Assembly (NCBI RefSeq): GCF_003046475.1
Contig: NZ_PZZZ01000004.1
Coordinates: 471,195 to 535,194 of the forward strand
Length of the DNA: 64,000 nucleotides
From: Mycoplana dimorpha
Lineage (GTDB): Bacteria; Pseudomonadota; Alphaproteobacteria; Rhizobiales; Rhizobiaceae
Direction: 5' to 3'
Below are positions 24,915-33,508 of the stretch, in pieces. The translations under genes and the position numbers were made by a program. A model generated the notes under the pieces. That model was not told the origin of the DNA and did not search any database. It saw nothing but the letters and a program-made list of their open reading frames with translations. Position 1 is the first letter of the stretch; every line of letters starts with the position of its first letter.

Positions 24915-25877
24915 ATGACACGCACCATCGTCGCCTCGGCCACCCGCGAAATCGTCATCGGTTTCGACCAGCCCTTCTGCGTCATCGGCGAACGCATCAA
25001 CCCGACCGGCCGCAAGAAGCTTGCCGCCGAGATGATCGAAGGCAACTTCGAAACCGTCATCAAGGACGCGCTCGAGCAGGTCGCCGCCGGCGCCACGATG
25101 CTCGACATCAATGCGGGCGTCACCTCGGTCAACCCGAACGAGACCGAACCGGGCCTGCTCGTGCAGACGCTGGAGATCGTCCAGGGCCTCGTCGACATTC
25201 CGCTGGCGATCGACAGCTCGGTCACCGCCGCCATCGAGGCCGGCCTGAAGGTCGCCAAGGGCCGCCCGCTGGTGAACTCGGTCACGGGTGAAGAGGAGAA
25301 GCTCGAGGCGATCCTGCCGCTGGTCAAGAAGTACGACGTGCCGGTCGTCGCCATCTCCAACGACGAGACCGGCATCTCGATGGACCCGGACGTCCGCTTC
25401 GCCGTCGCCAAGAAGATCGTCGAGCGCGCCATGGACCACGGCATCAAGCCGGAAGACGTCGTCGTCGATCCGCTCGTCATGCCGATCGGGGCGCTCGGCG
25501 ACGCCGGCCGCCAGGTGTTCGCGCTGCTGCGCCGCCTGCGCGAGGAGCTGAAGGTCAACACCACCTGCGGCCTCTCCAACATCTCCTTCGGCCTGCCGCA
25601 CCGGCACGGCATCAATGCCGGCTTCATCCCGATGGTCATCGGCGCCGGCATGACGAGCGCGATCATGAACCCCTGCCGCCCGCAGGAAATGGAGGCGGTG
25701 CGTGCCGCAAACGTGCTGGCCGGTACCGACGCCAACTGCACCAACTGGATCATGACCTACCGCGACCACAAGCCCGCGGCCGAGGGTGCCGCCGCTTCCG
25801 CTGCGTCTGCGGCTCCCGCCGCCGGACGCCGCGGCGGCCGTGCAGCCCGGGCCGGCGGCGGCGCGCGCGCCGAGTAG
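24915..25877 (+). CDS. Methyltetrahydrofolate:corrinoid methyltransferase (MtgA/AcsE-like, DHPS fold)
   Basis: A 320-residue pterin-binding TIM-barrel protein (FCVIGERINPTGRKKLAAEM, MLDINAGVTSVNPNETEP, LAIDSSV, VNSVTGEEE, TTCGLSNISFGLPHR). This is the family of MtgA, AcsE and the MetH folate module, which swap methyl groups between a corrinoid and H4folate. The last 40 residues are a Gly/Ala/Arg-rich tail (GRRGGRAARAGGGARAE) not part of the fold. GAGG lies upstream of the ATG. Next to the corrinoid protein and the MttB-like enzyme it should complete the transfer betaine-CH3 to H4folate. Confidence 0.9.
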   Translation: MTRTIVASATREIVIGFDQPFCVIGERINPTGRKKLAAEMIEGNFETVIKDALEQVAAGATMLDINAGVTSVNPNETEPGLLVQTLEIVQGLVDIPLAIDSSVTAAIEAGLKVAKGRPLVNSVTGEEEKLEAILPLVKKYDVPVVAISNDETGISMDPDVRFAVAKKIVERAMDHGIKPEDVVVDPLVMPIGALGDAGRQVFALLRRLREELKVNTTCGLSNISFGLPHRHGINAGFIPMVIGAGMTSAIMNPCRPQEMEAVRAANVLAGTDANCTNWIMTYRDHKPAAEGAAASAASAAPAAGRRGGRAARAGGGARAE

Positions 25878-26050
25878 CTCCTAGCGAAAGGCAGGTTCCA
25901 ATCCGAACTTTCCGAACCCGCGCGGACGGCTCCCTCCATCTTCGCACAACCGGTTCGGACCTGATTGGGATCTGCCGCGTTTCTCCAGTGCGCCAGAGCG
26001 GGCAGCCAAGTGTGCTAGCCTAGCCGGCGCCACATCCAAGGAGATGCTTT

Positions 26051-26392
26051 ATGACCTCGCGCAGCCTTCGTCGGGACACAGCAACCCTCTGGTTCGAAGC
26101 GCCATTCGTGATGGCGCTTCGGATGCAGCAGATGCAATTGGCGGCGCTGGCCGGCAAGACGCACGATGCGGCCGAACTCAACCGCATGGTCTCCGAGAAG
26201 ATGGCAGCCGCCGCCGAGAGCGTGCTGGCGGTGAACATGGCGATATGGCGCAATGCCATGCACAACGCTATGCGGCTGATGACCGGCAGCAGGGCATTGC
26301 CGGGCGCCGCGGCGCTCACATCGGCCGCTCTCAGGCCCTATGGAAAACGGGTTCGCAGCAACGCACAGCGCCTGGCGCGCAAGCAAGGCTGA
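26051..26392 (+). CDS. Small helical protein of the corrinoid cluster, unknown
   Basis: A 113-residue protein with AAGGAG 7 nt upstream. It is predicted fully helical and Met/Ala-rich (FVMALRMQQMQLAALAGKT, SEKMAAAAESVLAVNMAIWRNAMHNAMRLM) with a basic C-terminus (KRVRSNAQRLARKQG). The pattern is reminiscent of phasin-like amphipathic proteins, but I cannot assign a family. Its place between the folate methyltransferase and the activator genes suggests a role in the same system. Confidence 0.65.
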   Translation: MTSRSLRRDTATLWFEAPFVMALRMQQMQLAALAGKTHDAAELNRMVSEKMAAAAESVLAVNMAIWRNAMHNAMRLMTGSRALPGAAALTSAALRPYGKRVRSNAQRLARKQG

Positions 26393-26556
26393 CGTCGCCT
26401 TACCACCCGCTGCCGACGTGCCTGCGGAAATGATGCAGGCAGGTCTTTTCATGTCGGGATTGGACAACTATCAGCGGGCGTTCCGGTGCAGTCTGATGAC
26501 GTTTACCTGTGCGCCGGCCGCGGCGACCGCCCAGCACCGAGGAAAGACCGAAAAAC

Positions 26557-28635
26557 ATGCGCATTGAAGGCACATCCGAGAACGAGGCCAACATGACCGA
26601 AGCGGCCGAGAAGGATCCTCTTGTTCTCTTCATGCCGTCCGGCAAGCGCGGTCGCTTCCCGGTCGGAACGCCGGTCCTGGACGCGGCGCGCAAGCTCGGC
26701 GTCTATGTCGAAAGCATCTGTGGCGGTCGCGCCACCTGCGGGCGCTGCCAGATCTCGGTGCAGGAAGGCAACTTTGCCAAGCACAAGATCGTCTCCTCGC
26801 TCGACCACATCTCGGAGAAGGGGCCGAAGGAGGAGCGCTACGAACGGATCCGCGGCATTCCGGAAGGACGCCGGCTCTCCTGTTCCGCCCAGATCCTCGG
26901 CGACCTCGTCATCGACGTGCCGCAGGACACCGTCATCAACGCCCAGGTCGTCCGCAAGGCCGCGACCGACCGGGTCATCGAGCGCAATTCGCCGGTGCAG
27001 CTGTGTTACGTCGAGGTGGAAGAGCCCGACATGCACAAGCCGTCGGGTGACCTGGAGCGGCTCAAGGCCGTGCTCGACAAGGACTGGGGCTGGAAGGACC
27101 TGCGCGTCGCCCAACACCTGATCCCGCAGATCCAGGGCATCCTGCGCAAGGGCAACTGGTGCGTGACCGCGGTGATCCACAAGGACATGGAATTCTCCCG
27201 CCCGACGGTGATCGCCCTCTATCCCGGACTGAAGAACGAGGCCTACGGCATTGCCTGCGACATCGGCTCGACGACGATCGCCATGCACTTGGTCTCGCTG
27301 CTCTCCGGCCGGCTGGTCGCCTCCTCCGGCACCTCAAACCCGCAGATCCGCTTCGGCGAAGACCTGATGAGCCGCGTCTCCTACGTGATGATGAACCCGG
27401 ACGGCCGCGAAGCGATGACGAAGGCGGTCGGCGAGGCGGTCAACCAGCTGATCGGCAAGGTCTGCGAGGATGGCGGCGTCGAGCGCGACGACATCTTCGA
27501 CATGGTCTTCGTCGCCAACCCGATCATGCATCACCTGTTTCTCGGCATCGACCCGACGGAACTCGGCCAGGCGCCGTTCGCGCTTGCGGTATCCGGCGCG
27601 GTTCAGGGCTGGGCACACGACATCGGCATCGAGGCCAACCGCGGCGCCCGCGTCTACCTGCTGCCCTGCATCGCCGGCCATGTCGGCGCAGACGCCGCGG
27701 CTGCCACGCTCTCAGAGGGCCCGCACCGGCAGGACCGGATGATGCTGCTGGTCGATGTCGGCACCAACGCCGAGATCGTGCTCGGCAACAAGGATCGCGT
27801 CGTCGCCGCCTCCTCGCCGACCGGCCCGGCGTTCGAGGGCGCCGAGATCTCCTGCGGCCAGCGCGCCGCACCCGGGGCGATCGAGCGGGTCCGCATCGAT
27901 CCGGTGACGCTCGAGCCGCGGTTCCGCGTCATCGGCGTCGACAAGTGGTCGGACGAGGAAGGTTTTGCGGAAGCCGCCGCTTCGGTCGGCGTCACCGGCA
28001 TCTGCGGCTCGGCCATCATCGAGGTGGTGGCGGAAATGTACCTGTCGGGGATCATCTCCGAGGACGGCGTCGTCGACGGATCGATGGCGGAGCGCACCCA
28101 CCGCATCATCCAGAACGGTCGCACCTTCTCCTACCTGCTCCACGACGGCGAGCCGCGCATCACGGTGACCCAGACCGACATCCGAGCCATCCAACTGGCC
28201 AAGGCGGCGCTCTATGCCGGCATCAAGCTGCTGATGGAGAAGCAGGGCATCGAGCATGTCGACCTGATCCGCTTCGCCGGCGCCTTCGGCTCGTTCATCG
28301 ATCCGAAATACGCGATGGTGCTGGGGCTGATCCCCGATTGCGACCTCGCCGAGGTCAAGGCGGTCGGCAACGCCGCCGGCACCGGCGCGCTGATGGCGCT
28401 GCTCAATCGCGACCATCGCCGCGAGATCGAGGAGACGGTCAACCGCATCGAGAAGATCGAGACCGCGCTCGAAGGCAATTTCCAGCAGCTGTTCGTCAAC
28501 GCCATGGCGATGCCGAACAAGGTCGACGCCTTCCCGCATCTCGCCTCGGTGGTGACCCTGCCCGAACGCAAGGTGCTGTCCGAGGAAGGTGGCGAAGGTG
28601 GCGGCGGCCGTCGCCGGCGCCGCAGCCGCGATTGA
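26557..28635 (+). CDS. ASKHA-domain corrinoid activation protein with 2Fe-2S ferredoxin domain (RACE/RamA-like)
   Basis: A 692-residue protein. An N-terminal 2Fe-2S domain has Cys 55, 61, 64 (ESICGGRATCGRCQ) and 109 (RLSCSAQ). A linker region leads to an ASKHA-type ATPase domain (GIACDIGSTTIAMHLV near 230; LLVDVGTNAEIVLG near 400; the DUF4445/RACE C-terminal fold). Such proteins use ATP to reduce inactive Co(II) corrinoid to Co(I). The C-terminus is Gly/Arg-rich (GGEGGGGRRRRRSRD). I use the ATG at 26557 (GAGGAAAG upstream); ATG 26593 is possible. Length is within the usual 600-700 range. Confidence 0.9.
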   Translation: MRIEGTSENEANMTEAAEKDPLVLFMPSGKRGRFPVGTPVLDAARKLGVYVESICGGRATCGRCQISVQEGNFAKHKIVSSLDHISEKGPKEERYERIRGIPEGRRLSCSAQILGDLVIDVPQDTVINAQVVRKAATDRVIERNSPVQLCYVEVEEPDMHKPSGDLERLKAVLDKDWGWKDLRVAQHLIPQIQGILRKGNWCVTAVIHKDMEFSRPTVIALYPGLKNEAYGIACDIGSTTIAMHLVSLLSGRLVASSGTSNPQIRFGEDLMSRVSYVMMNPDGREAMTKAVGEAVNQLIGKVCEDGGVERDDIFDMVFVANPIMHHLFLGIDPTELGQAPFALAVSGAVQGWAHDIGIEANRGARVYLLPCIAGHVGADAAAATLSEGPHRQDRMMLLVDVGTNAEIVLGNKDRVVAASSPTGPAFEGAEISCGQRAAPGAIERVRIDPVTLEPRFRVIGVDKWSDEEGFAEAAASVGVTGICGSAIIEVVAEMYLSGIISEDGVVDGSMAERTHRIIQNGRTFSYLLHDGEPRITVTQTDIRAIQLAKAALYAGIKLLMEKQGIEHVDLIRFAGAFGSFIDPKYAMVLGLIPDCDLAEVKAVGNAAGTGALMALLNRDHRREIEETVNRIEKIETALEGNFQQLFVNAMAMPNKVDAFPHLASVVTLPERKVLSEEGGEGGGGRRRRRSRD

Positions 28636-28837
28636 GGCTGCCGCCCGGCTCCTGGATGGCCCAGGACCAGGACCTGCCCCTCGGCAGCCGCGCACAGTCT
28701 CTCGCCCCGCCCGCCATCACATGGCCGCGCATTTGGCCATGGCCGCAGCCGGTGGTTGACTCGCCCGGCCGGCGTGGGCCAAGGTGGCCCGGCCGTGGCG
28801 CTGTGCGCTTTGGTCCTTTGCTTGTGGTGAGCAAGGT

Positions 28838-28872
28838 GAGCCCCGCGCCTCTGCCGTGGGGCTCTTTCTTTT
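28838..28872 (+). terminator. Terminator of the corrinoid cluster
   Basis: GAGCCCC-n13-GGGGCTC followed by TTTCTTTT. A further stem (GGGCC-aaggt-GGCCC, with outer CGGCC/GGCCG) precedes it at 28766-28795. Together they end the plus-strand operon before the convergent LysR gene. Confidence 0.85.
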
Positions 28873-28900
28873 CCTCCCGAATTCACCCCTCCCGGCCCGG

Positions 28901-29818
28901 TCAGCAGACCATCGGCAGGACTTCTTTCGGGCTGCGCTCGAAGCGGGCGAAGGCTGCGCGAATGTAGTCGGCCACGGCGAGCGCCGGCGCCTCCGCGTCG
29001 TCATGGATGACCATGCCGATGTTGTAATAGCCGAGGTCCGGAAGCCCGTCCTTGACGCTGAGCGCCACCATATCGTCCTGCACCAGGAAGCGGGCCAATG
29101 GCGCGACGGCGAGATCGGCCTTGATGGCGGCGCGCTGCCCCATATGGTGGGCGCAGAAGTAGGCGACCCGGAACTCGCGGCCGGACTTGGTGAGTTCCTC
29201 AAGCGCCCGCGCCCGCCAGATGCAGCCCTCCTCCCAGACCGATACCGGCAACGGGTTCTTCAGGTGCGCCGTGCCGCAGTTCTTGCCGGCCCAGACGAGC
29301 TGCTCCCGCATCAGCAGTTCGCCGGCAACCGGGGCGGCGCTGTCGGGCGAATTGAAGATCGCCAGATCGAGCCGACCCTCCGCCACGGCGCGGCGCAGGT
29401 TGCCGCTCGTCTCGATCGAGACGTTGACCGCGATCGACGGAAAGGTCTCGGCAAAGCGACGCAGCACCTCCGGCAGGATCAGTTCGCCGACGTCATCGGG
29501 CGCGCCGAGGCGCACGACCCCGTTCATCTCCGGCATCATGAAGCGCGACACCGCCTCGTTGCTGAGCGCGATCAGCCGGCGGGCGTAGGAGAGCAGCACC
29601 TCGCCGTGATGGGTCAGCACGACGGAGCGGGCGTCACGCCGGAACAGCGTGCAGCCGAGCAGTTCCTCCAGCTTCTTGATCTGCATCGACACGGCGGAGG
29701 GCGTGCGATGCACGGTGTCGGCGGCGGTGGTGAAGTTTCCGGTCTCCGCGATCGCCACGAAGGTCCTGAGGATGTCCAGTTCCAGCAAGGGAAGGGTCTG
29801 GCGGAAGATCAGGTTCAT
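28901..29818 (-). CDS. LysR-family transcriptional regulator
   Basis: A 305-residue LysR regulator with an N-terminal HTH (LDILRTFVAIAETGNFTTAADTVHRTPSAVSMQIKKLEELLG) and a periplasmic-binding-protein-like effector domain. The ATG ending at 29818 follows GAGGTAGG. It diverges from the first DUF1127 gene, with typical LysR inverted repeats between them, so it probably controls that gene and itself. Whether it also acts on the convergent corrinoid cluster cannot be told. Confidence 0.88.
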   Translation of the reverse strand: MNLIFRQTLPLLELDILRTFVAIAETGNFTTAADTVHRTPSAVSMQIKKLEELLGCTLFRRDARSVVLTHHGEVLLSYARRLIALSNEAVSRFMMPEMNGVVRLGAPDDVGELILPEVLRRFAETFPSIAVNVSIETSGNLRRAVAEGRLDLAIFNSPDSAAPVAGELLMREQLVWAGKNCGTAHLKNPLPVSVWEEGCIWRARALEELTKSGREFRVAYFCAHHMGQRAAIKADLAVAPLARFLVQDDMVALSVKDGLPDLGYYNIGMVIHDDAEAPALAVADYIRAAFARFERSPKEVLPMVC

Positions 29819-29831
29819 GGTTCCTACCTCA

Positions 29832-29846
29832 TTCAAATTCATTGAA
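29832..29846. promoter_or_regulatory. LysR-type inverted repeat (T-N11-A)
   Basis: TTCAA-attca-TTGAA lies 14 nt before the LysR start codon and fits the T-N11-A half-site pattern of LysR operators; this position suggests autoregulation. Confidence 0.5.
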
Positions 29847-29863
29847 CCAATGCGTCACTCCAT

Positions 29864-29873
29864 TTCGTTTGAT
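29864..29873 (+). promoter_or_regulatory. TTCGTTTGAT box upstream of the first DUF1127 gene
   Basis: The ten bases TTCGTTTGAT occur here, 62 nt before the first DUF1127 start, and again at 30161-30170, 79 nt before the second. The copy here continues to TGAAC and is flanked by TTCG...CGAA. Confidence 0.45.
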
Positions 29874-29935
29874 TGAACACTCGAACCGCGCAATAGTCAA
29901 TCCATCGAAGGCCTGATCGGGAAAGGATCAACGCC

Positions 29936-30142
29936 ATGACCGCAGGAAAAACGCACAGGCAGCCGACGCCGTTCGCCATTCGCGCCGCCGGAAGGAATTT
30001 CGTGCTGACCATCCGTCAGTTCCTTGAGACGCAGGCGGCCCGCCGGCGCAGCCGGCGAACGGAGGACGAACTGGACAACCTGCCCCTCGAACTGCAGCGC
30101 GACGTCGGCTGGCACGGCCGCCTCTCGCATGACAAATGCTGA
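29936..30142 (+). CDS. DUF1127-type small basic protein
   Basis: A 68-residue protein with a C-terminal DUF1127-like motif (EDELDNLPLELQRDVGWHGRL) after a basic segment (AARRRSRRTEDE). AAAGGA precedes the ATG. Short Arg-rich DUF1127 proteins are common in Rhizobiales; some have been linked to RNA turnover and nutrient metabolism. This one is followed by a paralogue and faces a LysR gene. Confidence 0.75.
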   Translation: MTAGKTHRQPTPFAIRAAGRNFVLTIRQFLETQAARRRSRRTEDELDNLPLELQRDVGWHGRLSHDKC

Positions 30143-30149
30143 TGGAAGG

Positions 30150-30171
30150 GATCAATCATATTCGTTTGATC
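30150..30171. promoter_or_regulatory. Inverted repeat upstream of the second DUF1127 gene
   Basis: GATCAA-n10-TTGATC overlaps the second copy of TTCGTTTGAT (30161-30170). Sharing this box with the first DUF1127 gene suggests common control, possibly by the adjacent LysR protein. Confidence 0.45.
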
Positions 30172-30249
30172 GATGAATGGGGCCGCGCCAGTATATGTAC
30201 ATCGGTCGCGGCCTTTCGAAGCGTCTTAGAGCTTGAAAGGAACCAAAGC

Positions 30250-30477
30250 ATGCACAGCATCACATCTCACGCGGCAGGCGGATCATGCAGCCGCCTCGTC
30301 TCAGACGGCTATTCGAGCCCGTTGCGCCGTCTCGCCAGCCGGCTTGCCATTGCGTGGCGGCATCACCGCGCGGAGCTCGAACTGGAAGGCCTGCCCTTCG
30401 ACCTGCGCAAGGACATCGGCTATCCGTCCGCCGACGAGGATATGGAACTGACCGGCAACAGCCGGCTGCCGCACTGA
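30250..30477 (+). CDS. DUF1127-type small basic protein, second copy
   Basis: A 75-residue protein. I use the ATG at 30250 with GAAAGGAA upstream; a longer frame exists from 30136. The motif is AWRHHRAELELEGLPFDLRKDIGYPSADED, matching DUF1127 (L-x-x-L-P-x-x-L-x-x-D-I-G). It is followed by a strong terminator, so the pair forms a short unit ending at 30556. Confidence 0.75.
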   Translation: MHSITSHAAGGSCSRLVSDGYSSPLRRLASRLAIAWRHHRAELELEGLPFDLRKDIGYPSADEDMELTGNSRLPH

Positions 30478-30511
30478 CGAAACACTCCAGCGCCCCTCCC
30501 GAGACGCTGCA

Positions 30512-30556
30512 ATCGCCAGGCCGACACCCCTTACGGATCGGCCTGGCGATTTTTTT
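30512..30556 (+). terminator. Strong intrinsic terminator after the DUF1127 genes
   Basis: A perfect 13-bp stem ATCGCCAGGCCGA / TCGGCCTGGCGAT with a 13-nt loop, followed by six T. Confidence 0.95.
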
Positions 30557-30889
30557 GGTCAATAGCGGGCATGAAGGCGGCCCAACCTTTAGCGGCAGCC
30601 GGTGTCGGTGAAGCCGGTTTGGTGAACCCGGTGATCCTGCGTCGGCGAAACCTTCCATTTTTCCACGAAAGCAAGCATCCCCTGACGCAAAAACAGCCGC
30701 GACAGCTCTGGGCTGCGCAGCGGGCGCGTCGCAAATGCAGGATGTATGGCTTCAGCCGGGAACGACTTGAGCAACAAAGCAAAACGCCCTCTTCACAGTC
30801 GCACGGTTCCATGCAAATGTCGCAAACAGGCAAGCGCACTACCCGGACTTGGGTGACGCTGACCCAATAAGCCCAGAGTGGAATCGCCG
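30557..30889. other. Intergenic region upstream of the GbdR-like regulator
   Basis: About 330 nt with several short frames but none with a convincing start or known family. The last 150 nt are AT-richer (TTCCATTTTTCCACG, CATGCAAATGTCGC) and probably carry the regulator's promoter. Confidence 0.45.
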
Positions 30890-31903
30890 ATGAACAAGAC
30901 CTCCGCCAAGAAGCGTTCGCTTGTATTCTTTCTCGTGCCCAACTTCTCCATGCTGCCGTTTTCCGCGGCCATCGAGACGTTGCGCATCGCCAATCGGATG
31001 CTGGGCTATGAGGCCTATAGCTGGCGGCTGGCGTCGTCCGACGGCGAGCGGGTGGTGTCCTCGAGCGGCATCGCGCTGGAGGTCAATTCGTCGCTCGCCG
31101 ACGAACGCAAGTATCTGAGCGGCGAGAACCGTCCCTCGATGGTGCTCGTCTGTTCGGGCGTCGACGTCGAGCAGTTCCAGAACAAGTCGGTGAACGCCTG
31201 GCTGCGCGAGGTCTACAACCGCGGCGTTTCGGTCGGCTCGCTCTGCACCGGCGCGCACGTGCTGGCCCAGGCGGGACTGCTCACCGGCAAGCGCTGCGCC
31301 ATCCACTGGGAAAACCTGCCGGGCTTCGCCGAGGCCTTCCCGCAGGCCGAAGTCTATGCCGACCTCTACGAGATCGACAGCAACATCTACACCTGTGCCG
31401 GCGGCACCGCGTCGCTCGACATGATGCTGAACCTGATCGATCAGGATTTCGGCGAAAATCTCGTCAACCGGGTCTGCGAACAGGCCCTCACCGACCGCGT
31501 CCGCGGGCCGCACGACCGGCAGCGGCTGCCGTTGCGCGCCCGCCTCGGCGTCCAGAACGCCAAGGTGCTGTCGATCATCGAGCTGATGGAGAACAATCTC
31601 TCCGAGCCGCTGTCGCTGCTGGAGATCGCCGACAGCGCCGACCTGTCGCGCCGCCAGATCGAACGGCTGTTCCGCCAGGAAATGGGACGTTCGCCGGCCC
31701 GCTACTATCTCGAGATCCGCCTCGATCGCGCCCGCCACCTGCTGGTGCAGTCGTCGATGCCGGTGGTGGAAGTCGCCGTCGCCTGCGGCTTCGTCTCGGC
31801 CTCGCATTTCTCCAAATGCTACCGGGAACTCTACAACCGCTCGCCGCAGCAGGAACGCGCCGACCGCAAGCTGACGCTGCCGGCGGCGATCGCAGCACGC
31901 TGA
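30890..31903 (+). CDS. GlxA-family AraC regulator, GbdR-like (betaine-responsive candidate)
   Basis: A 337-residue regulator with an N-terminal DJ-1/PfpI-like sensor domain (LVFFLVPNFSMLPFSAAIETLRIANRM; the elbow Cys in SLCTGAHVLAQAGLLTG) and a C-terminal AraC DNA-binding domain with two HTH units (LLEIADSADLSRRQIERLFRQEMG; MPVVEVAVACGFVSASHFSKCYRE). The order and the phrase EVNSSLADE resemble GbdR of Pseudomonas, which activates glycine betaine and dimethylglycine catabolism. I use the ATG at 30890; a GTG at 30878 is also in frame. A betaine-type ligand would fit the transporter and methyltransferases nearby. Confidence 0.85.
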   Translation: MNKTSAKKRSLVFFLVPNFSMLPFSAAIETLRIANRMLGYEAYSWRLASSDGERVVSSSGIALEVNSSLADERKYLSGENRPSMVLVCSGVDVEQFQNKSVNAWLREVYNRGVSVGSLCTGAHVLAQAGLLTGKRCAIHWENLPGFAEAFPQAEVYADLYEIDSNIYTCAGGTASLDMMLNLIDQDFGENLVNRVCEQALTDRVRGPHDRQRLPLRARLGVQNAKVLSIIELMENNLSEPLSLLEIADSADLSRRQIERLFRQEMGRSPARYYLEIRLDRARHLLVQSSMPVVEVAVACGFVSASHFSKCYRELYNRSPQQERADRKLTLPAAIAAR

Positions 31904-32047
31904 ACCCACCCCAGCGACGAGGCCGGCGTGAGCCGTGGTCTTCGACCGGCCGGGCGTCCTGCATGGCGCAGGCGTGGCCGTTGATAAAGTCGTGTGTGAT
32001 ACTATATCGGCGCTTCAGCGCAAGCACGGCCCCGCGAGCGCATCCGG

Positions 32048-33376
32048 CTAGCCGGCGAGCGCCGCCGGCAGCGACAGTTCCGAGAACACGCGGTCCCGGC
32101 CCGCATGCTTGGCCATGTAGAGGAACTGGTCGGCCGCGTTGAGGTGATTGTCGAACACCTCGTGCCCTTCGATGGCCGCCACGCCGGTGGAAACCGTGAT
32201 GGTGATCGGCTCGCCATCGGCCTCGATCGGGGCTGCGGCGAGTTCGCGCCGCAGCATGTCGCAGCTGGCGACCGCCTCGGCCAGGCCCAGGCCTTCGAAC
32301 AGGACGCCGAACTCCTCGCCACCCAACCGCGCCAGAAGATGCCGGCCGCCGAGCCGCGCCTTCAGGCGGCGGGCGACAGCCTTCAGCACCATGTCGCCGA
32401 CCTCGTGGCCGTAGGTATCGTTCAGGCGCTTGAAGTGATCGATGTCCATTATGGCGATCGAGGCCTTGCCGTCGAACCGCTCCACCCGGTCGACGAGGCG
32501 CCGGCCAGCCTCGTAGAAATAGCGCCTGTTGTAGACGTCCGTCAGGTAATCGCGCGACGCGATCAGGTTCAGCGCCTGGAACCGCTTGTGCATGGCGGCC
32601 AGATGGAAAAGGCGACAGGTGAATTCCTCGGCGCGGATCGGCTTGCGGACGAAATCGTCGCCGCCGGAGCGCAGGAATCGCGAGGCGAGCATGTCGTCAT
32701 CCTGCCCGCAGATCCCGACGACGCGCACGCCCATGTCGGCGTAGCGGCGCCGGATCTCACAGAGCAGCACCAGCCCGTCGTCGCGCCTGCCGTCGAGGTC
32801 GATCACGACGATATCGACGTCGCGCTCCGCGTCGAGCACCGCCAGGGCGGCTGCCCCGTCAGCCACCGTCTGGACCTGGAAGCGTTGTCGTTGCAGCAGC
32901 GCCGCGACCGCCTGCGTATCCGGCGAGCCGCAGTCCGGCACGAGCACCCTGGCATGACCACCCGCGAGCATCCGATCGACGCCCGTCACGACCTGCTGGA
33001 CCGCCGACGGATTGTCCTTGACCACGTAGTCGGTCGCCCCCTTCGCCAGCATCAGGTCACGCGTCGCCTCGCCGGACGAGCCGGTGAAGACGAGGGCGGG
33101 AATGCTTTGCGACAGGACCGCGTCCAGCGCCTCGCACGGCGAGGCGCCCGGCAGGTTGAGATCGACGATCGCAAGGGCGTATTCGTCGCCACTATCATTG
33201 AGAACGTCGCGCAGGGGCTGCATCGCCGCGCAGTGGGTCACCCGAACGCCGAGCTCGGTTTCAAGCCTGAAGCGGACAATGGTGGAAAACATCCGCGAAT
33301 CCTCGACGAGCAGGACGGAGCGGCCGAAGTGGCGCAACAACGCGGCCTCCCGTTGCGGATACCAGTCCACTCCCAT
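32048..33376 (-). CDS. Two receiver domains plus GGDEF diguanylate cyclase
   Basis: About 442 residues: receiver 1 (residues 18-130, phospho-Asp in AIVDLNLPG), receiver 2 (about 145-255, IVVIDLDGRRDDG) and a GGDEF domain (about 275-435) with active site LARLGGEEFG. The RxxD inhibitory site before the active loop is absent (GGRH). It probably makes cyclic di-GMP under two-component control, without product feedback at an I-site. The start is uncertain between ATG 33376 and an in-frame GTG at 33388. It lies beside a paralogous two-receiver protein. Confidence 0.85.
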   Translation of the reverse strand: MGVDWYPQREAALLRHFGRSVLLVEDSRMFSTIVRFRLETELGVRVTHCAAMQPLRDVLNDSGDEYALAIVDLNLPGASPCEALDAVLSQSIPALVFTGSSGEATRDLMLAKGATDYVVKDNPSAVQQVVTGVDRMLAGGHARVLVPDCGSPDTQAVAALLQRQRFQVQTVADGAAALAVLDAERDVDIVVIDLDGRRDDGLVLLCEIRRRYADMGVRVVGICGQDDDMLASRFLRSGGDDFVRKPIRAEEFTCRLFHLAAMHKRFQALNLIASRDYLTDVYNRRYFYEAGRRLVDRVERFDGKASIAIMDIDHFKRLNDTYGHEVGDMVLKAVARRLKARLGGRHLLARLGGEEFGVLFEGLGLAEAVASCDMLRRELAAAPIEADGEPITITVSTGVAAIEGHEVFDNHLNAADQFLYMAKHAGRDRVFSELSLPAALAG

Positions 33377-33508
33377 GCCCTCTTCCACGGTTGTACTGCA
33401 GCGCGGGCATTACACTCCCAGGGGTTTACCAAGCGGTTAATCGCGGCCGGTAAACTTACCCTACGTAAGCTTATTGTCAGAGCGGTGTCGGTGGCTGCAG
33501 CCGGGAGG

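Noticed and set aside
30571-30870. 99-codon plus-strand frame upstream of the GbdR-like gene
   Set aside because: No ribosome-binding site or family; it follows directly after a strong terminator and probably covers a promoter region.
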